A DNA stretch of 64,000 nucleotides from Bradyrhizobium algeriense (GCF_036924595.1 NZ_JAZHRV010000001.1:6599501-6663500), one strand, 5' to 3'. Positions 26,911-36,121 are shown, numbered from the stretch's first letter. Made by a program: numbers and translations. Notes: generated from the letters alone by a model not told the origin.

Positions 26911-28101
26911 TCAGCGATCGATCTCCCCGAACACGATGTCCAGCGAACCGATGATCGCCGACACGTCGGCCAGCAGGTGGCCGCGACTCAGGAAATCCAT
27001 TGCTTGCAGATGCGCGAAAGAGGGCGCCCGGATCTTGCACTTGTAGGGTTGGTTGGTGCCATCGGAGACGAGATAGACGCCGAATTCGCCTTTGGGCGCT
27101 TCGACAGCTGCATAAACCTCTCCGGCGGGAACACGGTGGCCTTCGGTGTACAGCTTGAAGTGCTCGATCATTGCTTCCATCGAGCGTTTCATGCCGCTGC
27201 GTCGCGGCGGCGCTATCTTGTTATCTTCTATTATCACAGGCCCCTGTCCCTCGATAGCGCGCAGCTTGTCGATGCATTGTTTCATGATGCGCACCGACTG
27301 GCGCATTTCTTCCATACGTATCAGGTAGCGATCGTAACAATCGCCGTTCTTTCCGATCGGGATATCGAAATCGAATTCAGGGTAGCATTCGTAAGGCTGC
27401 GCCCTGCGCAGGTCCCAAGCGGCGCCGGAGCCGCGCACCATGACGCCGGAAAATCCCCAGCCCCAAGCCTCCGCGAGCTTGACGACGCCAATATCGACGT
27501 TGCGCTGCTTGAAAATGCGATTGTTGGTCAGCAGGCCTTCGAGATCGTCGCAAACTTTCAGGAACGGATCGCAGAATGTCCAGATGTCATCGATCAGCTT
27601 AGTCGGCAGATCCTGATGAACCCCGCCAACGCGAAAATAGTTTGCGTGCATGCGCGCGCCCGATGCACGTTCGTAAAACACCATCAATTTCTCGCGCTCC
27701 TCGAACCCCCACAACGGCGGCGTAAGTGCGCCAACATCCATTGCCTGCGTCGTGATGTTGAGCAGATGCGAGAGCAGGCGACCAATCTCGCAATAAAGCA
27801 CCCGTATCAGTTGACCCCGTCTGGGAACGGTGATGCCAAGAAGCTTTTCGGTGGCCAGACAAAAAGCATGCTCCTGGTTCATTGGCGCAACGTAATCTAG
27901 CCGGTCGAAATAAGGCAGCGCCTGCAGGTAGGTCTTGTGCTCGATCAGCTTCTCCGTTCCGCGGTGAAGCAACCCAATATGCGGGTCGACGCGTTCGACG
28001 ACCTCACCGTCGAGCTCGAGAACAAGCCGTAGCACACCGTGGGCCGCCGGATGCTGTGGCCCGAAATTGATAGTGAAATTGCGAACGGCGGCTTGGGCCA
28101 T
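26911..28101 (-). CDS. nuoD: Orphan NADH-quinone oxidoreductase subunit D
   Basis: 396 residues, full length for NuoD (49-kDa subunit). [51 protein letters not shown] and the C-terminal [12 protein letters not shown] are all intact, including the loop His of HGV that lines the quinone site of complex I. No other nuo gene is nearby, so this is an extra copy outside a complex I operon. It lies in the segment flanked by the 626-bp repeats. It may substitute for the housekeeping subunit or be a passenger. The quinone-site motifs give no sign of decay. Confidence 0.93.
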   Translation of the reverse strand: MAQAAVRNFTINFGPQHPAAHGVLRLVLELDGEVVERVDPHIGLLHRGTEKLIEHKTYLQALPYFDRLDYVAPMNQEHAFCLATEKLLGITVPRRGQLIRVLYCEIGRLLSHLLNITTQAMDVGALTPPLWGFEEREKLMVFYERASGARMHANYFRVGGVHQDLPTKLIDDIWTFCDPFLKVCDDLEGLLTNNRIFKQRNVDIGVVKLAEAWGWGFSGVMVRGSGAAWDLRRAQPYECYPEFDFDIPIGKNGDCYDRYLIRMEEMRQSVRIMKQCIDKLRAIEGQGPVIIEDNKIAPPRRSGMKRSMEAMIEHFKLYTEGHRVPAGEVYAAVEAPKGEFGVYLVSDGTNQPYKCKIRAPSFAHLQAMDFLSRGHLLADVSAIIGSLDIVFGEIDR

Positions 28102-28269
28102 AACGACCTCACATCCCAGGAACGTCTCTTGTTCTAGTGGGTTCCAGAGAATCAGCCGAAAATGTCAAACCGCCGAAGGGGTCGATTTTTGGCCACATCT
28201 GCGCGAAGAAAGTCTGACCGCGACACGGCACCGGGCAGTTTACCGGCGTGAGCGGATCGTCGTTGGAGT

Positions 28270-28282
28270 GCACTGTCAGTGC
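28270..28282. promoter_or_regulatory. Short perfect palindrome between nuoD and the XRE gene
   Basis: GCACTGTCAGTGC is a 13-base perfect palindrome with a single central base. It lies in a 227-base gap, upstream of nuoD and downstream of the XRE gene on the minus strand. A regulator site is possible; chance is not excluded. Confidence 0.25.
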
Positions 28283-28328
28283 AGTGCATTTAACTTTCAT
28301 ATTGCGTCATTGATGGGCGCGTAACTCC

Positions 28329-28619
28329 TCAGTCTGTCATCTCCAGCTCAAGCCGGGCGTCTTTCTTGGTTTTTGCTTCCGATATTTCGATACAGATTTT
28401 CTCACCCAAGGCATTGAGATAACCAAACAGACGGTCGTAGGTGTAACCGGCAAAATGCCCGCGCAAAAGTTTTGACACACCCGGTTGAGCAAGACCGAGC
28501 GGCGACGCGGCCTTGGCTTGGGTCAGGCCCTTTGATTTGATCCGAGCGGCAATGCGCGGGACAATATCCGCCTTGATGGAGTGTTCGGCAGCGTCAGGAA
28601 GACCGATATCCGCGAACAC
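28329..28619 (-). CDS. XRE-family (HigA-like) antitoxin, apparently 5'-truncated
   Basis: 96 residues from a GTG at 28619. The HTH region is IAARIKSKGLTQAKAASPLG with LAQPGVSKLLRGHFAGYTYD, typical of the HigA-like XRE antitoxins whose usual N-terminus ends SSGNVFADLGLP. Here the codons before the GTG read KKVRVTKSSGN in frame, so the natural start probably lay about 13 codons upstream, where an ATT (28656-28658) sits behind GGAGAGGCA. Either ATT is used or an ATG has been lost. The expected toxin gene upstream is cut off at the 626-bp repeat. Confidence 0.7.
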   Translation of the reverse strand: MFADIGLPDAAEHSIKADIVPRIAARIKSKGLTQAKAASPLGLAQPGVSKLLRGHFAGYTYDRLFGYLNALGEKICIEISEAKTKKDARLELEMTD

Positions 28620-28722
28620 GTTGCCGCTGCTCTTTGTGACTCTGACTTTCTTTTTAATTGCCTCTCCGCCAAGCTCTCGGCTTCTTTTAATCTCCGCTTG
28701 ATCTTCTCGATTTCGGTTTCAC
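28620..28722 (-). pseudogene. Possible C-terminal remnant of the partner RelE/HigB toxin
   Basis: In one minus-strand frame this stretch encodes ETEIEKIKRRLKEAESLAER, which resembles the basic helical C-terminus of HigB/Gp49-type toxins that precede such antitoxins. Similarity ends at the junction with the antiporter repeat (28723). The frame has no stop at the expected place, so the assignment is weak. Confidence 0.25.
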
Positions 28723-30512
28723 ACCCCCGCCACCGACGACCAGATATCGGCCAGCTTGCGCCTGAACGCCTGCCGGCGCGTCAGGGGCGCGACTTTCTCC
28801 TCATCCTCGGGCAGCCGAAGGCCGACCACGTTGACCCGGCCGCCGCTGATGCTGCGCGCGACCAGCACGATGGGGTCCAGCACTAGCTCGGCGCCTTCCT
28901 TGGGCGCATGGTCGAGATGAATGTCGAAATAATCGGCCAGCGTCAGCTTCGCCTGCTCCTCCCCGGCCGACACGCCGTAGATCTCGGCCAGTTCGCCGAG
29001 CGTGTGTTCGCCCGATACCATGAAGTCGCCGAGCAGATGCGGGTCGGGCGCCGAGCTCGGCGCCATGTCGACGAAGAAGCGATCCAGCGCCTCGGCTTTT
29101 TCCGGCGGCGCCAGCAGATAGAGGTAGTCGCCGGCCGCGACCGGATCGGCCTCGACAGGCGAGAGGATCCGCTCGTCGCGGATCACCAGCGTCGGCTTCG
29201 ACCAGGATGGCAGCAGGCCGCGGCGGAAGTAGAGACTCTTCGGCCGTACCGGATAGCCGACCAGTTGCTGTTCGAGCTGGCCCGGCAGATCGAGCTCGAC
29301 GCGCCGCGGACCGCGGTCGACGCGTGGCAGCGCCACATGCAGCCACCGCGCCGCCGGCGCCAGCGTCCAACCCTGCAGCAGCAGCGAGATGACGACCACG
29401 ACAAAGGCGACGTCGAAATAGAGATAGGCTTTCGACAGCCCGACCAGCATCGGGATCGAGGCGAGAAAGATCGCGACCGCACCGCGCAGGCCGGTCCAGG
29501 CGATGAAGACCTTTTCGCGCCAGTTGAACCGGAATGGCATGAGGCACAGCAGCACCGCGAGCGGCCGCGCCACCAGCATCAGCACCAGCGCCACGACCAC
29601 CGAGGGACCCACGCTGTCCAGAAGGCGCTGCGGCGATGCCAGCAGGCCCAGCAGAACGAACATCACGATCTGCGCCAGCCAGGTCGCGGCGTCGAGAAAC
29701 GTCACCACCGAATTATGCGCGCGCGTCGGCCGGTTGCCGATGATGATGCCGGCGAGATAGACCGCGAGAAATCCGGAGGCGTGCGAGATCTGCGCCACGC
29801 CGAAGATCACGAGCGCAGCGGTCGTGACAAAGGGCGCATGCAGGCCTTGCGGCAGCGCCATGCGATTGAGCGCCACCACCACCAGGCGGCCACCGATCAC
29901 GCCGAGGACGGCGCCGAGCACGCCTTCGCGCGCGAGCTCCAGCACAACATGCGCGGGCGAGCTCTCGCCGAGTGAAATGAATTCGACCAGCATCAGGGTG
30001 AGAAAGATCGCGAACGGGTCGTTGGTGCCGGATTCGGCTTCCAGGGTTGCGCCGACGCGGGGACGCAGGCGCAGGCCCTGGGTGTGAACGAGCAGGAACA
30101 CCGCCGCGGCATCGGTCGATGCCACCACGGCGCCGACCAGCAGCGCCTCGGTCCAGTTCAGATCGAGCGCATATTTGGCGGCCGGCGCGGCAACCAGCGC
30201 GGTGACCAGCACGCCGACGGTTGCCAGCACCATCGATGGCGCCAGCACAGTACGGATGCTTTGAAACCTGGTTCGCAGACCGCCGTCGAACAGGATCAGC
30301 GCCAGCGCCACCGATCCCACCAGATAGGTGGTGCGGACGTCATCGAAGGAGAGCTGGCCCGGCCCGGCATCGCCGGCCAGCATGCCGATCAGGAGGAACA
30401 CCAGCAGCAGCGGCGCCCCGAAGCGCAGCGCGAGCAGGCTCGACAGGATGCCCGCCATCACCAGAACAGCGCCCAGAAAGATGGCGATGCTGACCGAGTC
30501 GAGAGAAGCCAT
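28719..30512 (-). CDS. CPA-type potassium/proton (or sodium/proton) antiporter, NhaP2-like
   Basis: 597 residues. About 12 membrane helices (from LDSVSIAIFLGAVLVMAGIL) carry the CPA1 signature region VGAVVASTDAAAVFLL with the ion-binding Asp. C-terminal cytosolic domains follow: a TrkA-C/RCK-like part with GDYLYLLAPPEKAEALDRFF, and a CorC/HlyC-like part to the end. This arrangement matches NhaP2/CvrA, which exports potassium against protons. The start at 30512 has GGAG 6 bases upstream and begins at the first helix. Its last 626 bases are duplicated at 22671-23296, and the stop codon lies just beyond the repeat edge. Confidence 0.92.
   Translation of the reverse strand: MASLDSVSIAIFLGAVLVMAGILSSLLALRFGAPLLLVFLLIGMLAGDAGPGQLSFDDVRTTYLVGSVALALILFDGGLRTRFQSIRTVLAPSMVLATVGVLVTALVAAPAAKYALDLNWTEALLVGAVVASTDAAAVFLLVHTQGLRLRPRVGATLEAESGTNDPFAIFLTLMLVEFISLGESSPAHVVLELAREGVLGAVLGVIGGRLVVVALNRMALPQGLHAPFVTTAALVIFGVAQISHASGFLAVYLAGIIIGNRPTRAHNSVVTFLDAATWLAQIVMFVLLGLLASPQRLLDSVGPSVVVALVLMLVARPLAVLLCLMPFRFNWREKVFIAWTGLRGAVAIFLASIPMLVGLSKAYLYFDVAFVVVVISLLLQGWTLAPAARWLHVALPRVDRGPRRVELDLPGQLEQQLVGYPVRPKSLYFRRGLLPSWSKPTLVIRDERILSPVEADPVAAGDYLYLLAPPEKAEALDRFFVDMAPSSAPDPHLLGDFMVSGEHTLGELAEIYGVSAGEEQAKLTLADYFDIHLDHAPKEGAELVLDPIVLVARSISGGRVNVVGLRLPEDEEKVAPLTRRQAFRRKLADIWSSVAGV
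28723..29348. repeat. Right copy of the 626-bp direct repeat
   Basis: This is the 3' third of the intact antiporter gene. It matches 22671-23296 without gaps. Recombination between the two copies would remove 6052 bp as a circle and leave an intact antiporter gene next to the DUF1330 gene. Confidence 0.9.
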
Positions 30513-30750
30513 GAATCTCCGCAGTAACCTCAACAATCCTGGCAAATACTTGCAATTGCATCCTTATCGTTGCCACAGTTGAACGCCAACCCATTTCTGC
30601 GTTAGTGGCAATGTGCCCGATTTTAGGGGCCTGACCTGCCCCCGCGCCTGCTGTGCCGATGGCATCCGCCCGGCGCTTATGAGAATCTGCCTGCTATTCG
30701 CGAATCAACTTTGTCCGGCGGGCCGGGCAGCCCCAAACGAGATTTGGCCG

Positions 30751-32067
30751 ATGGACCTGAAAGAGATCATCGAGTTCTTGCACGCTACCGCGCGCTCGCT
30801 CGGCGCCGAGGTCACCTCGCCCTGGTTCTATCTGCAATTTGGCCTGATCCTCACCGCCGGCGGCATTGCCTGGGCCAGCGAGGCATCCATTCGCGCCCGC
30901 GTCGACATGACCTCGCTTGCGATGCGGTGGCCGGTAGCGCTGCGCCGCTTCGCCCACGTTCTGGTCGGCAGCACCTCCACCGTCGTGTTCGCGATCCTGG
31001 TGATCGTGGAGCGCTTCGTGATGGTCCACTCGACCTGGCCGAGCCGCAGCTATTTGCTGGCGGTTTCCGCCAAGCTTGCGGTGGCCTGGCTCGTGATCCG
31101 GCTGGTGACGTCGGTCATTCGCAACGAGTTCATCGTCAGGCTGGTGTCGCTGTCGGCCTGGCTGGTGGCAGCTCTCAGTGTCATCGGCCAGCTCGAGCCG
31201 ACCCTGCAGTTGCTGGATTCGGATTCCGTCTCGATCGTTCTCGGCGGCTTGCGGCTGACGCCGCTGGTTCTGATCAAGCTCGGCGCGCTCCTGATCCTGG
31301 CGCTATGGCTGACCAACATCGCCAGCAATTTCATTGAAAGCCGGATCAACCGCTCCGCCGACCTCACCCCGTCCATTCAGGTGCTGCTGGTCAAGATGAT
31401 CCGGATGGGGCTCTTGACGGTCGCCGTCATCGTCGCGCTCGGCGCCGTCGGCATCAACCTTTCGGCGCTGGCGGTGTTTTCCGGCGCGGTCGGCGTCGGT
31501 ATCGGTATCGGCCTGCAGAAGATCGTCGCCAATTTCATCTCAGGGATCATCCTGCTGGCGGACAAGTCGGTGAAACCCGGCGATCTCGTCACCATCGGCG
31601 ACAGCTCGGGCCGGATCAGCGCGATGAAGACGCGCTACATCTCGGTCGCCGCCGGCGACGGCCGCGAGTTCCTGATCCCGAACGAGGATCTGGTGACGCA
31701 GAAGGTCGTGAACTGGACCTATACCGACAAGAACACGCTGGTGAAGGTGCTGTTCAGCACCAATTACGACGCCGATCCCCGCCTCGTCTGCAAGCTGGCG
31801 ATCGAGATCGCGGCGGCTGCCCCGCGCGCCATCAAGAACAAGCCGCCGAACTGCATCCTGACCGAATTCGCCGAGGCCGGCATGAAGTTTTCGCTGACCT
31901 TCTGGATCGCCGACCCTGATGGCATGGACAACGTAAAGAGCGAGGTGATGCTGGCGCTGTGGGACGCCTTCAAGCGCGAGGGGATCCGTGTTCCCTATCC
32001 GGTCCGCGAAATCCGCGTCCGCGGCGGTGCGCTGCCGGTGGAGCCCGTGGTGGAAGTTTCCGGCTAG
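30751..32067 (+). CDS. MscS-family mechanosensitive ion channel
   Basis: 438 residues. Four to five N-terminal membrane helices precede the pore helix. The Gly/Ala-rich TM3 is seen at SALAVFSGAVGVGIGIGLQK, followed by IVANFISGIILLADKSVKPG and a beta domain (GRISAMKTRYISVAAGDGRE, LIPNEDLVTQKVVNW). It opens on membrane tension and releases solutes after hypo-osmotic shock. The ATG at 30751 was chosen as the first start ahead of the membrane region; the open frame extends to 30613. It is divergent from the antiporter, so both neighbours serve ion and osmotic balance. Confidence 0.92.
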   Translation: MDLKEIIEFLHATARSLGAEVTSPWFYLQFGLILTAGGIAWASEASIRARVDMTSLAMRWPVALRRFAHVLVGSTSTVVFAILVIVERFVMVHSTWPSRSYLLAVSAKLAVAWLVIRLVTSVIRNEFIVRLVSLSAWLVAALSVIGQLEPTLQLLDSDSVSIVLGGLRLTPLVLIKLGALLILALWLTNIASNFIESRINRSADLTPSIQVLLVKMIRMGLLTVAVIVALGAVGINLSALAVFSGAVGVGIGIGLQKIVANFISGIILLADKSVKPGDLVTIGDSSGRISAMKTRYISVAAGDGREFLIPNEDLVTQKVVNWTYTDKNTLVKVLFSTNYDADPRLVCKLAIEIAAAAPRAIKNKPPNCILTEFAEAGMKFSLTFWIADPDGMDNVKSEVMLALWDAFKREGIRVPYPVREIRVRGGALPVEPVVEVSG

Positions 32068-32181
32068 TGCAAGTCTTTTTGGAGCTCCGGCACCTTAACC
32101 TCGACTTGCCGCAGACCGCTCCGATCACTAAATTAGACCATTAAACCAATCGTTCCCGTTCCTCCGAAGTATGACCGCCCC

Positions 32182-33006
32182 ATGAGCTATATTGAAGCGT
32201 CTGACACCTCCTTGCGAAAAACCGGCCAGATCAAACTGCATGGCGCGAGCGGGTTCGCCGGCATGCGCAAGGCGGGCGCGCTGGTCGCCAAGTGCCTCGA
32301 CGAGCTCACCGACATCGTCAAGGCGGGCGTCCCGACCTCCCGGATCGACGAATTCGTCCGCGACTTCGCCTTCAACCACGGCGCCTATCCGGCGACGCTG
32401 ATGTACCGCGGCTACCGCTATTCGACCTGCACCTCGATCAATCACGTGGTCTGCCACGGCATGCCCGGCGACCGCGCGCTGAAAGAGGGCGACATCGTCA
32501 ATATCGACGTCACCTTTATCGTCGAAGGCTGGTACGGCGATTCCAGCCGCATGTATGTGATCGGCCCGATCGCGCGCAAGGCCGAGCGGCTGATCGAAGT
32601 AACCTATGAAGCCATGATGCGCGGCATCGCCGCGGTGAAGCCCGGCGCCACCACCGGCGACATCGGCCACGCCATCCAGAGTTTCGTCGAGCCGCAGGGC
32701 ATGAGCGTGGTGCGCGATTTCTGCGGCCATGGGCTGGGACGCATGTTCCATGACGAGCCGAACATCATCCATATCGGCCGGCCCGGCGAGGGCGTGATGC
32801 TGAAGCCCGGCATGTTCTTCACCATCGAGCCGATGATCAATCTCGGCAAGCCGCATGTAAAAATCCTGTCGGACGGCTGGACCGCGGTGACGCGCGACCG
32901 TTCGCTGTCGGCACAGTTCGAGCATTCGGTCGGCGTGACCGCGACCGGCGTCGAGATCTTCACGCTGTCGCAGCGCAACGGCGAGAAGCCACTGACTCCG
33001 GCATAG
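32182..33006 (+). CDS. map: Methionine aminopeptidase, type I
   Basis: 274 residues, type Ia length. It removes the initiator Met from nascent proteins. Metal ligands are visible: Asp in NIDVTFIVEGWYGDSSRM (both Asp residues), His in CGHGLGRMFHDEP, Glu in FFTIEPM and Glu in QFEHSVGV. The substrate His is in INHVVCHGMPG. The ATG at 32182 lies in CGCCCCATGAGC, without a strong ribosome-binding site. A 39-base near copy of its first metal-site segment occurs at 36122. Confidence 0.96.
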   Translation: MSYIEASDTSLRKTGQIKLHGASGFAGMRKAGALVAKCLDELTDIVKAGVPTSRIDEFVRDFAFNHGAYPATLMYRGYRYSTCTSINHVVCHGMPGDRALKEGDIVNIDVTFIVEGWYGDSSRMYVIGPIARKAERLIEVTYEAMMRGIAAVKPGATTGDIGHAIQSFVEPQGMSVVRDFCGHGLGRMFHDEPNIIHIGRPGEGVMLKPGMFFTIEPMINLGKPHVKILSDGWTAVTRDRSLSAQFEHSVGVTATGVEIFTLSQRNGEKPLTPA

Positions 33007-33103
33007 CTGGGCTCCGGCATAATTGGGCGGAAGCCTGGTTCCAGCCTACCAACGATCCAGCCACATAACCGAATGAGTTCGCAGGCAGGGCCACGCGAGA
33101 AGC

Positions 33104-34222
33104 TCATCGCGGCTTGTTGCGCGCGGGAATCGAAACATTGGCCAGGTGCGGCGCGCCGTTCGGAAGGCTGTCGAACAAGACCACAATCTGCGCCTTGTCG
33201 CCCGTCATATCGAGAACCGTCACGCCCTCGGCCTTGCCTGTTTTCATCTCGCCGTCGACTTGCCCTGTCACCGCCGCGAGCGGCCCGATCGGCGTCACCT
33301 TGTCTTTGGCCGGATCGACGACAAAGAGCTTGAAGGGGACTTCCGGCCCATGGGCCGCGCCGGCGACGACGAGCAGACGCTTGTCGGGCAATGGCGCGAG
33401 GTCGCGGATTCCCAGCCCATCAAGATCGATCGGAACGACTTCGGGCTTGGCTTTGCTTCGCTTGTTTCCGGCCTTGAACAGGTCGGCGATATCGCCGGAT
33501 ACCAGATAAGCGGTTTTGTTCTTGCGCACAGGTCCCCGCAAGCCGAACCAGATCGTGTCGCCCTGCACCGCGACGCCTTCGATGTTCAATCCGTCAGCGG
33601 ATTCCAGATCCTTGCCGAAAAATGCCGCCGCCTTGCCGGCGCGTTTCAACAGATCCGAGACGCGATAGGTGGTCTCAACCGCTTGCGCGAAGTTTTCGCG
33701 CGCCAGCGGCCTGCCGGCGCGATCGGCCGGTTGTCCCTGCCGATCGACCCGCACCCGCGCGAGGATAAAGGAAGATAGCCGGAACTTGCCCCTGGAGCGT
33801 CCGCATCCGTGCGAACCGGCGACATAAAAATAGCGCGCGGCATACGCGACCCCTTCACCGTCCAAATCCCTGAAATCATCTGCTTTCTCGCAGGTCTCGT
33901 CCGGTGGACGTCCGAGCGTCCGTGAGTCCGGCGCGCTGCCGATCAGTGGCACAGGGTCTCCGACGACCATGCGATCGTCCTGGATCGTGGCGAACTGCGC
34001 GTTCTTGTTCTCGTCGTTGACCAGCAGGCACTTTCGCGGCGTGCCTTCCGGCAGGCAAGCCATCCCGCTGATGTCGGTCGCGGCCGCGCCTTCACTGACC
34101 GCAAAGTCACCCTGGATCGTCATTCGCTTGAGGGGGATGGACGAGGTCTGTTGCGCCTCAGAGCTGCCACCAATGCAGCCCAGCAAGCTCATGGTGACGA
34201 GGGCGAAACGTACCGAACGCAT
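33104..34222 (-). CDS. DUF3616 domain-containing exported protein
   Basis: 372 residues. A signal peptide (MRSVRFALVTMSLLGCIGGS) has a possible lipobox at LLGC, so it may be a lipoprotein. The body (GDFAVSEGAAATDISGMACL, NIEGVAVQGDTIWFGLRGPV, and a later GLGIRDLAPLPDKRLLVVAG) has the spaced beta-strand pattern of DUF3616, a beta-propeller-type family of unknown role. The ATG at 34222 follows GAGGAAAGAGAA. It is divergent from an SMP-30-type propeller gene 88 bases away. Confidence 0.8.
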   Translation of the reverse strand: MRSVRFALVTMSLLGCIGGSSEAQQTSSIPLKRMTIQGDFAVSEGAAATDISGMACLPEGTPRKCLLVNDENKNAQFATIQDDRMVVGDPVPLIGSAPDSRTLGRPPDETCEKADDFRDLDGEGVAYAARYFYVAGSHGCGRSRGKFRLSSFILARVRVDRQGQPADRAGRPLARENFAQAVETTYRVSDLLKRAGKAAAFFGKDLESADGLNIEGVAVQGDTIWFGLRGPVRKNKTAYLVSGDIADLFKAGNKRSKAKPEVVPIDLDGLGIRDLAPLPDKRLLVVAGAAHGPEVPFKLFVVDPAKDKVTPIGPLAAVTGQVDGEMKTGKAEGVTVLDMTGDKAQIVVLFDSLPNGAPHLANVSIPARNKPR

Positions 34223-34310
34223 TTCTCTTTCCTCAAGACAAGCGTGTCGATAAAATGCACTGCAACCCATCATTGCATCCGTCACAATTCGTTGCAACAG
34301 GGAGCTGACG

Positions 34311-35264
34311 GTGACGACGATAGAACGGGGAGCGAAACTTGTTGCGACCTACCTCATCGCATGCGCGGTTTTCTTCGCAGGCCAGAGCAACGCGGCCGAC
34401 GACCCCCTGTTCGTAAGCAAGAGGATCACGCCGCAGGGCGAGTATACTCCCGGCATCGAAGGTCCCGCGGTCGACGCATCCGGCAACCTCTACGTTGTCA
34501 ATTTTCAACAGAGCGGCAGTATCGGCAAGGTCGCGGCTGGCGCCTCGCAATCCCAGCTCTTCGCATTGCTTCCTGTGGGCAGCATCGGTAACGGCATTCG
34601 TTTCGATCGCGGCGGGCGGATGTACGTCGCTGATTTCAAGAAGCACAATGTCTGGGTCATTGAACGCGGCGAAACCACACCGCAGGTCTATTTTCATTCC
34701 GATCGGTTCAATCAGCCAAACGACCTGGCGATCGCGGCGGACGGCACGCTCTATGCCAGCGACCCGCAATTTGCATCGCCCGCGGGCGGCCAGATCTGGC
34801 GCATTACCCGCGGCGCGGACGGCAAAGGTCGCGGCGAAGTGATGTCCAGCACAAGGCGCCTCGGCGTGACCAACGGAATCGATCTGAGCCCGGACGGCGC
34901 GACGCTTTACGTCAGCGAGTCGAATTCGCGGCAGGTATGGGCCTATCGCCTCGATGGCAGCAAATTGCTCGACCCGCGGCTGGTCAGGGGTTTTGCGGAT
35001 TTCGAGGTCGACGGCCTGCGTACCGACCTCGACGGCCGGATTTATCTCGCGCGGCTTTCGGCCGGTAAAATCGCCATCATCGGCGCCGATGGATCGCTCC
35101 AGCGCGAGGTGCCCCTGAACGGAAAACAGCCGACCAACCTCACCTTTGGCGGTCCTGACGGCAAAACCGTGTTCGTGACCCAAAAGGAAGGCCGCTTCAT
35201 CGAGGCGTTCCGCGTGGACCGTCCCGGCCGCGAGCCATGCCTGCAAGTGCCCGGTAGGTGCTGA
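34311..35264 (+). CDS. SMP-30/gluconolactonase/LRE family protein
   Basis: 317 residues with a signal peptide (cleavage near SNAADDPL). The propeller repeats include EGPAVDASGNLYVVNF, GNGIRFDRGGRMYVADFKKH, NDLAIAADGTLYASDPQF and NGIDLSPDGATLYVSESNSR, all typical of the SMP-30 six-bladed calcium-dependent lactonase fold; the conserved Glu, Asn and Asp ligands can be seen at the blade starts. It probably opens a sugar or aromatic lactone in the periplasm. It starts with GTG at 34311 behind GGGAGCTGAC. Confidence 0.85.
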   Translation: MTTIERGAKLVATYLIACAVFFAGQSNAADDPLFVSKRITPQGEYTPGIEGPAVDASGNLYVVNFQQSGSIGKVAAGASQSQLFALLPVGSIGNGIRFDRGGRMYVADFKKHNVWVIERGETTPQVYFHSDRFNQPNDLAIAADGTLYASDPQFASPAGGQIWRITRGADGKGRGEVMSSTRRLGVTNGIDLSPDGATLYVSESNSRQVWAYRLDGSKLLDPRLVRGFADFEVDGLRTDLDGRIYLARLSAGKIAIIGADGSLQREVPLNGKQPTNLTFGGPDGKTVFVTQKEGRFIEAFRVDRPGREPCLQVPGRC

Positions 35265-35327
35265 GACGCCGGAACGCGAAGAAACCGCTGAACGATCTTG
35301 ATGCCATCATAAGGGGAAGGACGAAGA

Positions 35328-36110
35328 GTGGGCCAGCGCAGCATGTATATCTGGAAGCTTCGTGAAGTGGTGGCCGCGGAAGGCAGTCCGGCAGAAATTA
35401 TCGCGAAAGCCAAACGGGCCAACCTTTCAGCGCTGTGGGTGAAAGTTGCGGACGGAACTTCGCGTTATGCGAATGTGAGAGATGGCGTTGCGCGCGACTT
35501 CAAGGAACTGATCCGCCTGGCGCGTGATAACGGTATCGAGATTTGGGGCTGGCAGGTCCCCCATTGCGCGACGACTGCCGTTGCGAAGAAAGAGGCGAAG
35601 CTGCTCGGCGATCTCGTTGAGGAGTTCGAACTCGACGGCATGATCATGGATGCCGAGGGAACGAGCGCATACTTTCATGGCGACCTGGCGGAAGCGAAGG
35701 CTTACGCCGCTGCGATGCGGCAAATTGCAGACAACCTCGAAAAACCGCTTGGAATATCCAGCAACGACATTCCGCAAAATATCGACGGCTGGCTGCCGAA
35801 ATTCAACGAGATCGCCAAGAAGGCGCATATCAACTTCCCGCAAACCTATTATGGCGCCAGTCCCAGCGTCGCCAACCGCGTCGACCGCGCGGAGACCGGC
35901 AATGCACATTTGACGATTCCGTTCGTCCCGGTCGGCGCGGGCTTCATTGGAACGGCCGAAGGCGGCTGTGCCTCGGCGTCGGCCTGCGCCGAGCGTGCCC
36001 GGGAATTCATTCGGCTGTGCAACGCCAGAAATTACCAAGGCTACTCATTCTGGCATTGGGGCGGAGCCCCGATGACGTTGTGGGAGGTGTTGAATACCGT
36101 TCAACCCTAG
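35328..36110 (+). CDS. Putative TIM-barrel protein (glycoside-hydrolase-like)
   Basis: 260 residues, no signal peptide. Alternating strand/helix elements and segments such as ALWVKVADGTSRYANV, EIWGWQVPHC, ELDGMIMDAEG and YSFWHWGGAPMTLWEV suggest a TIM barrel like those of glycoside-hydrolase relatives. Acidic residues at strand ends (DGMIMDAEG) could be catalytic. No specific family is assigned. It starts with GTG at 35328 after AAGGACGAAGA and follows the SMP-30 gene by 63 bases, so the two may be co-transcribed and share a carbohydrate pathway. Confidence 0.6.
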   Translation: MGQRSMYIWKLREVVAAEGSPAEIIAKAKRANLSALWVKVADGTSRYANVRDGVARDFKELIRLARDNGIEIWGWQVPHCATTAVAKKEAKLLGDLVEEFELDGMIMDAEGTSAYFHGDLAEAKAYAAAMRQIADNLEKPLGISSNDIPQNIDGWLPKFNEIAKKAHINFPQTYYGASPSVANRVDRAETGNAHLTIPFVPVGAGFIGTAEGGCASASACAERAREFIRLCNARNYQGYSFWHWGGAPMTLWEVLNTVQP

Positions 36111-36121
36111 ATCCTCAGCGG

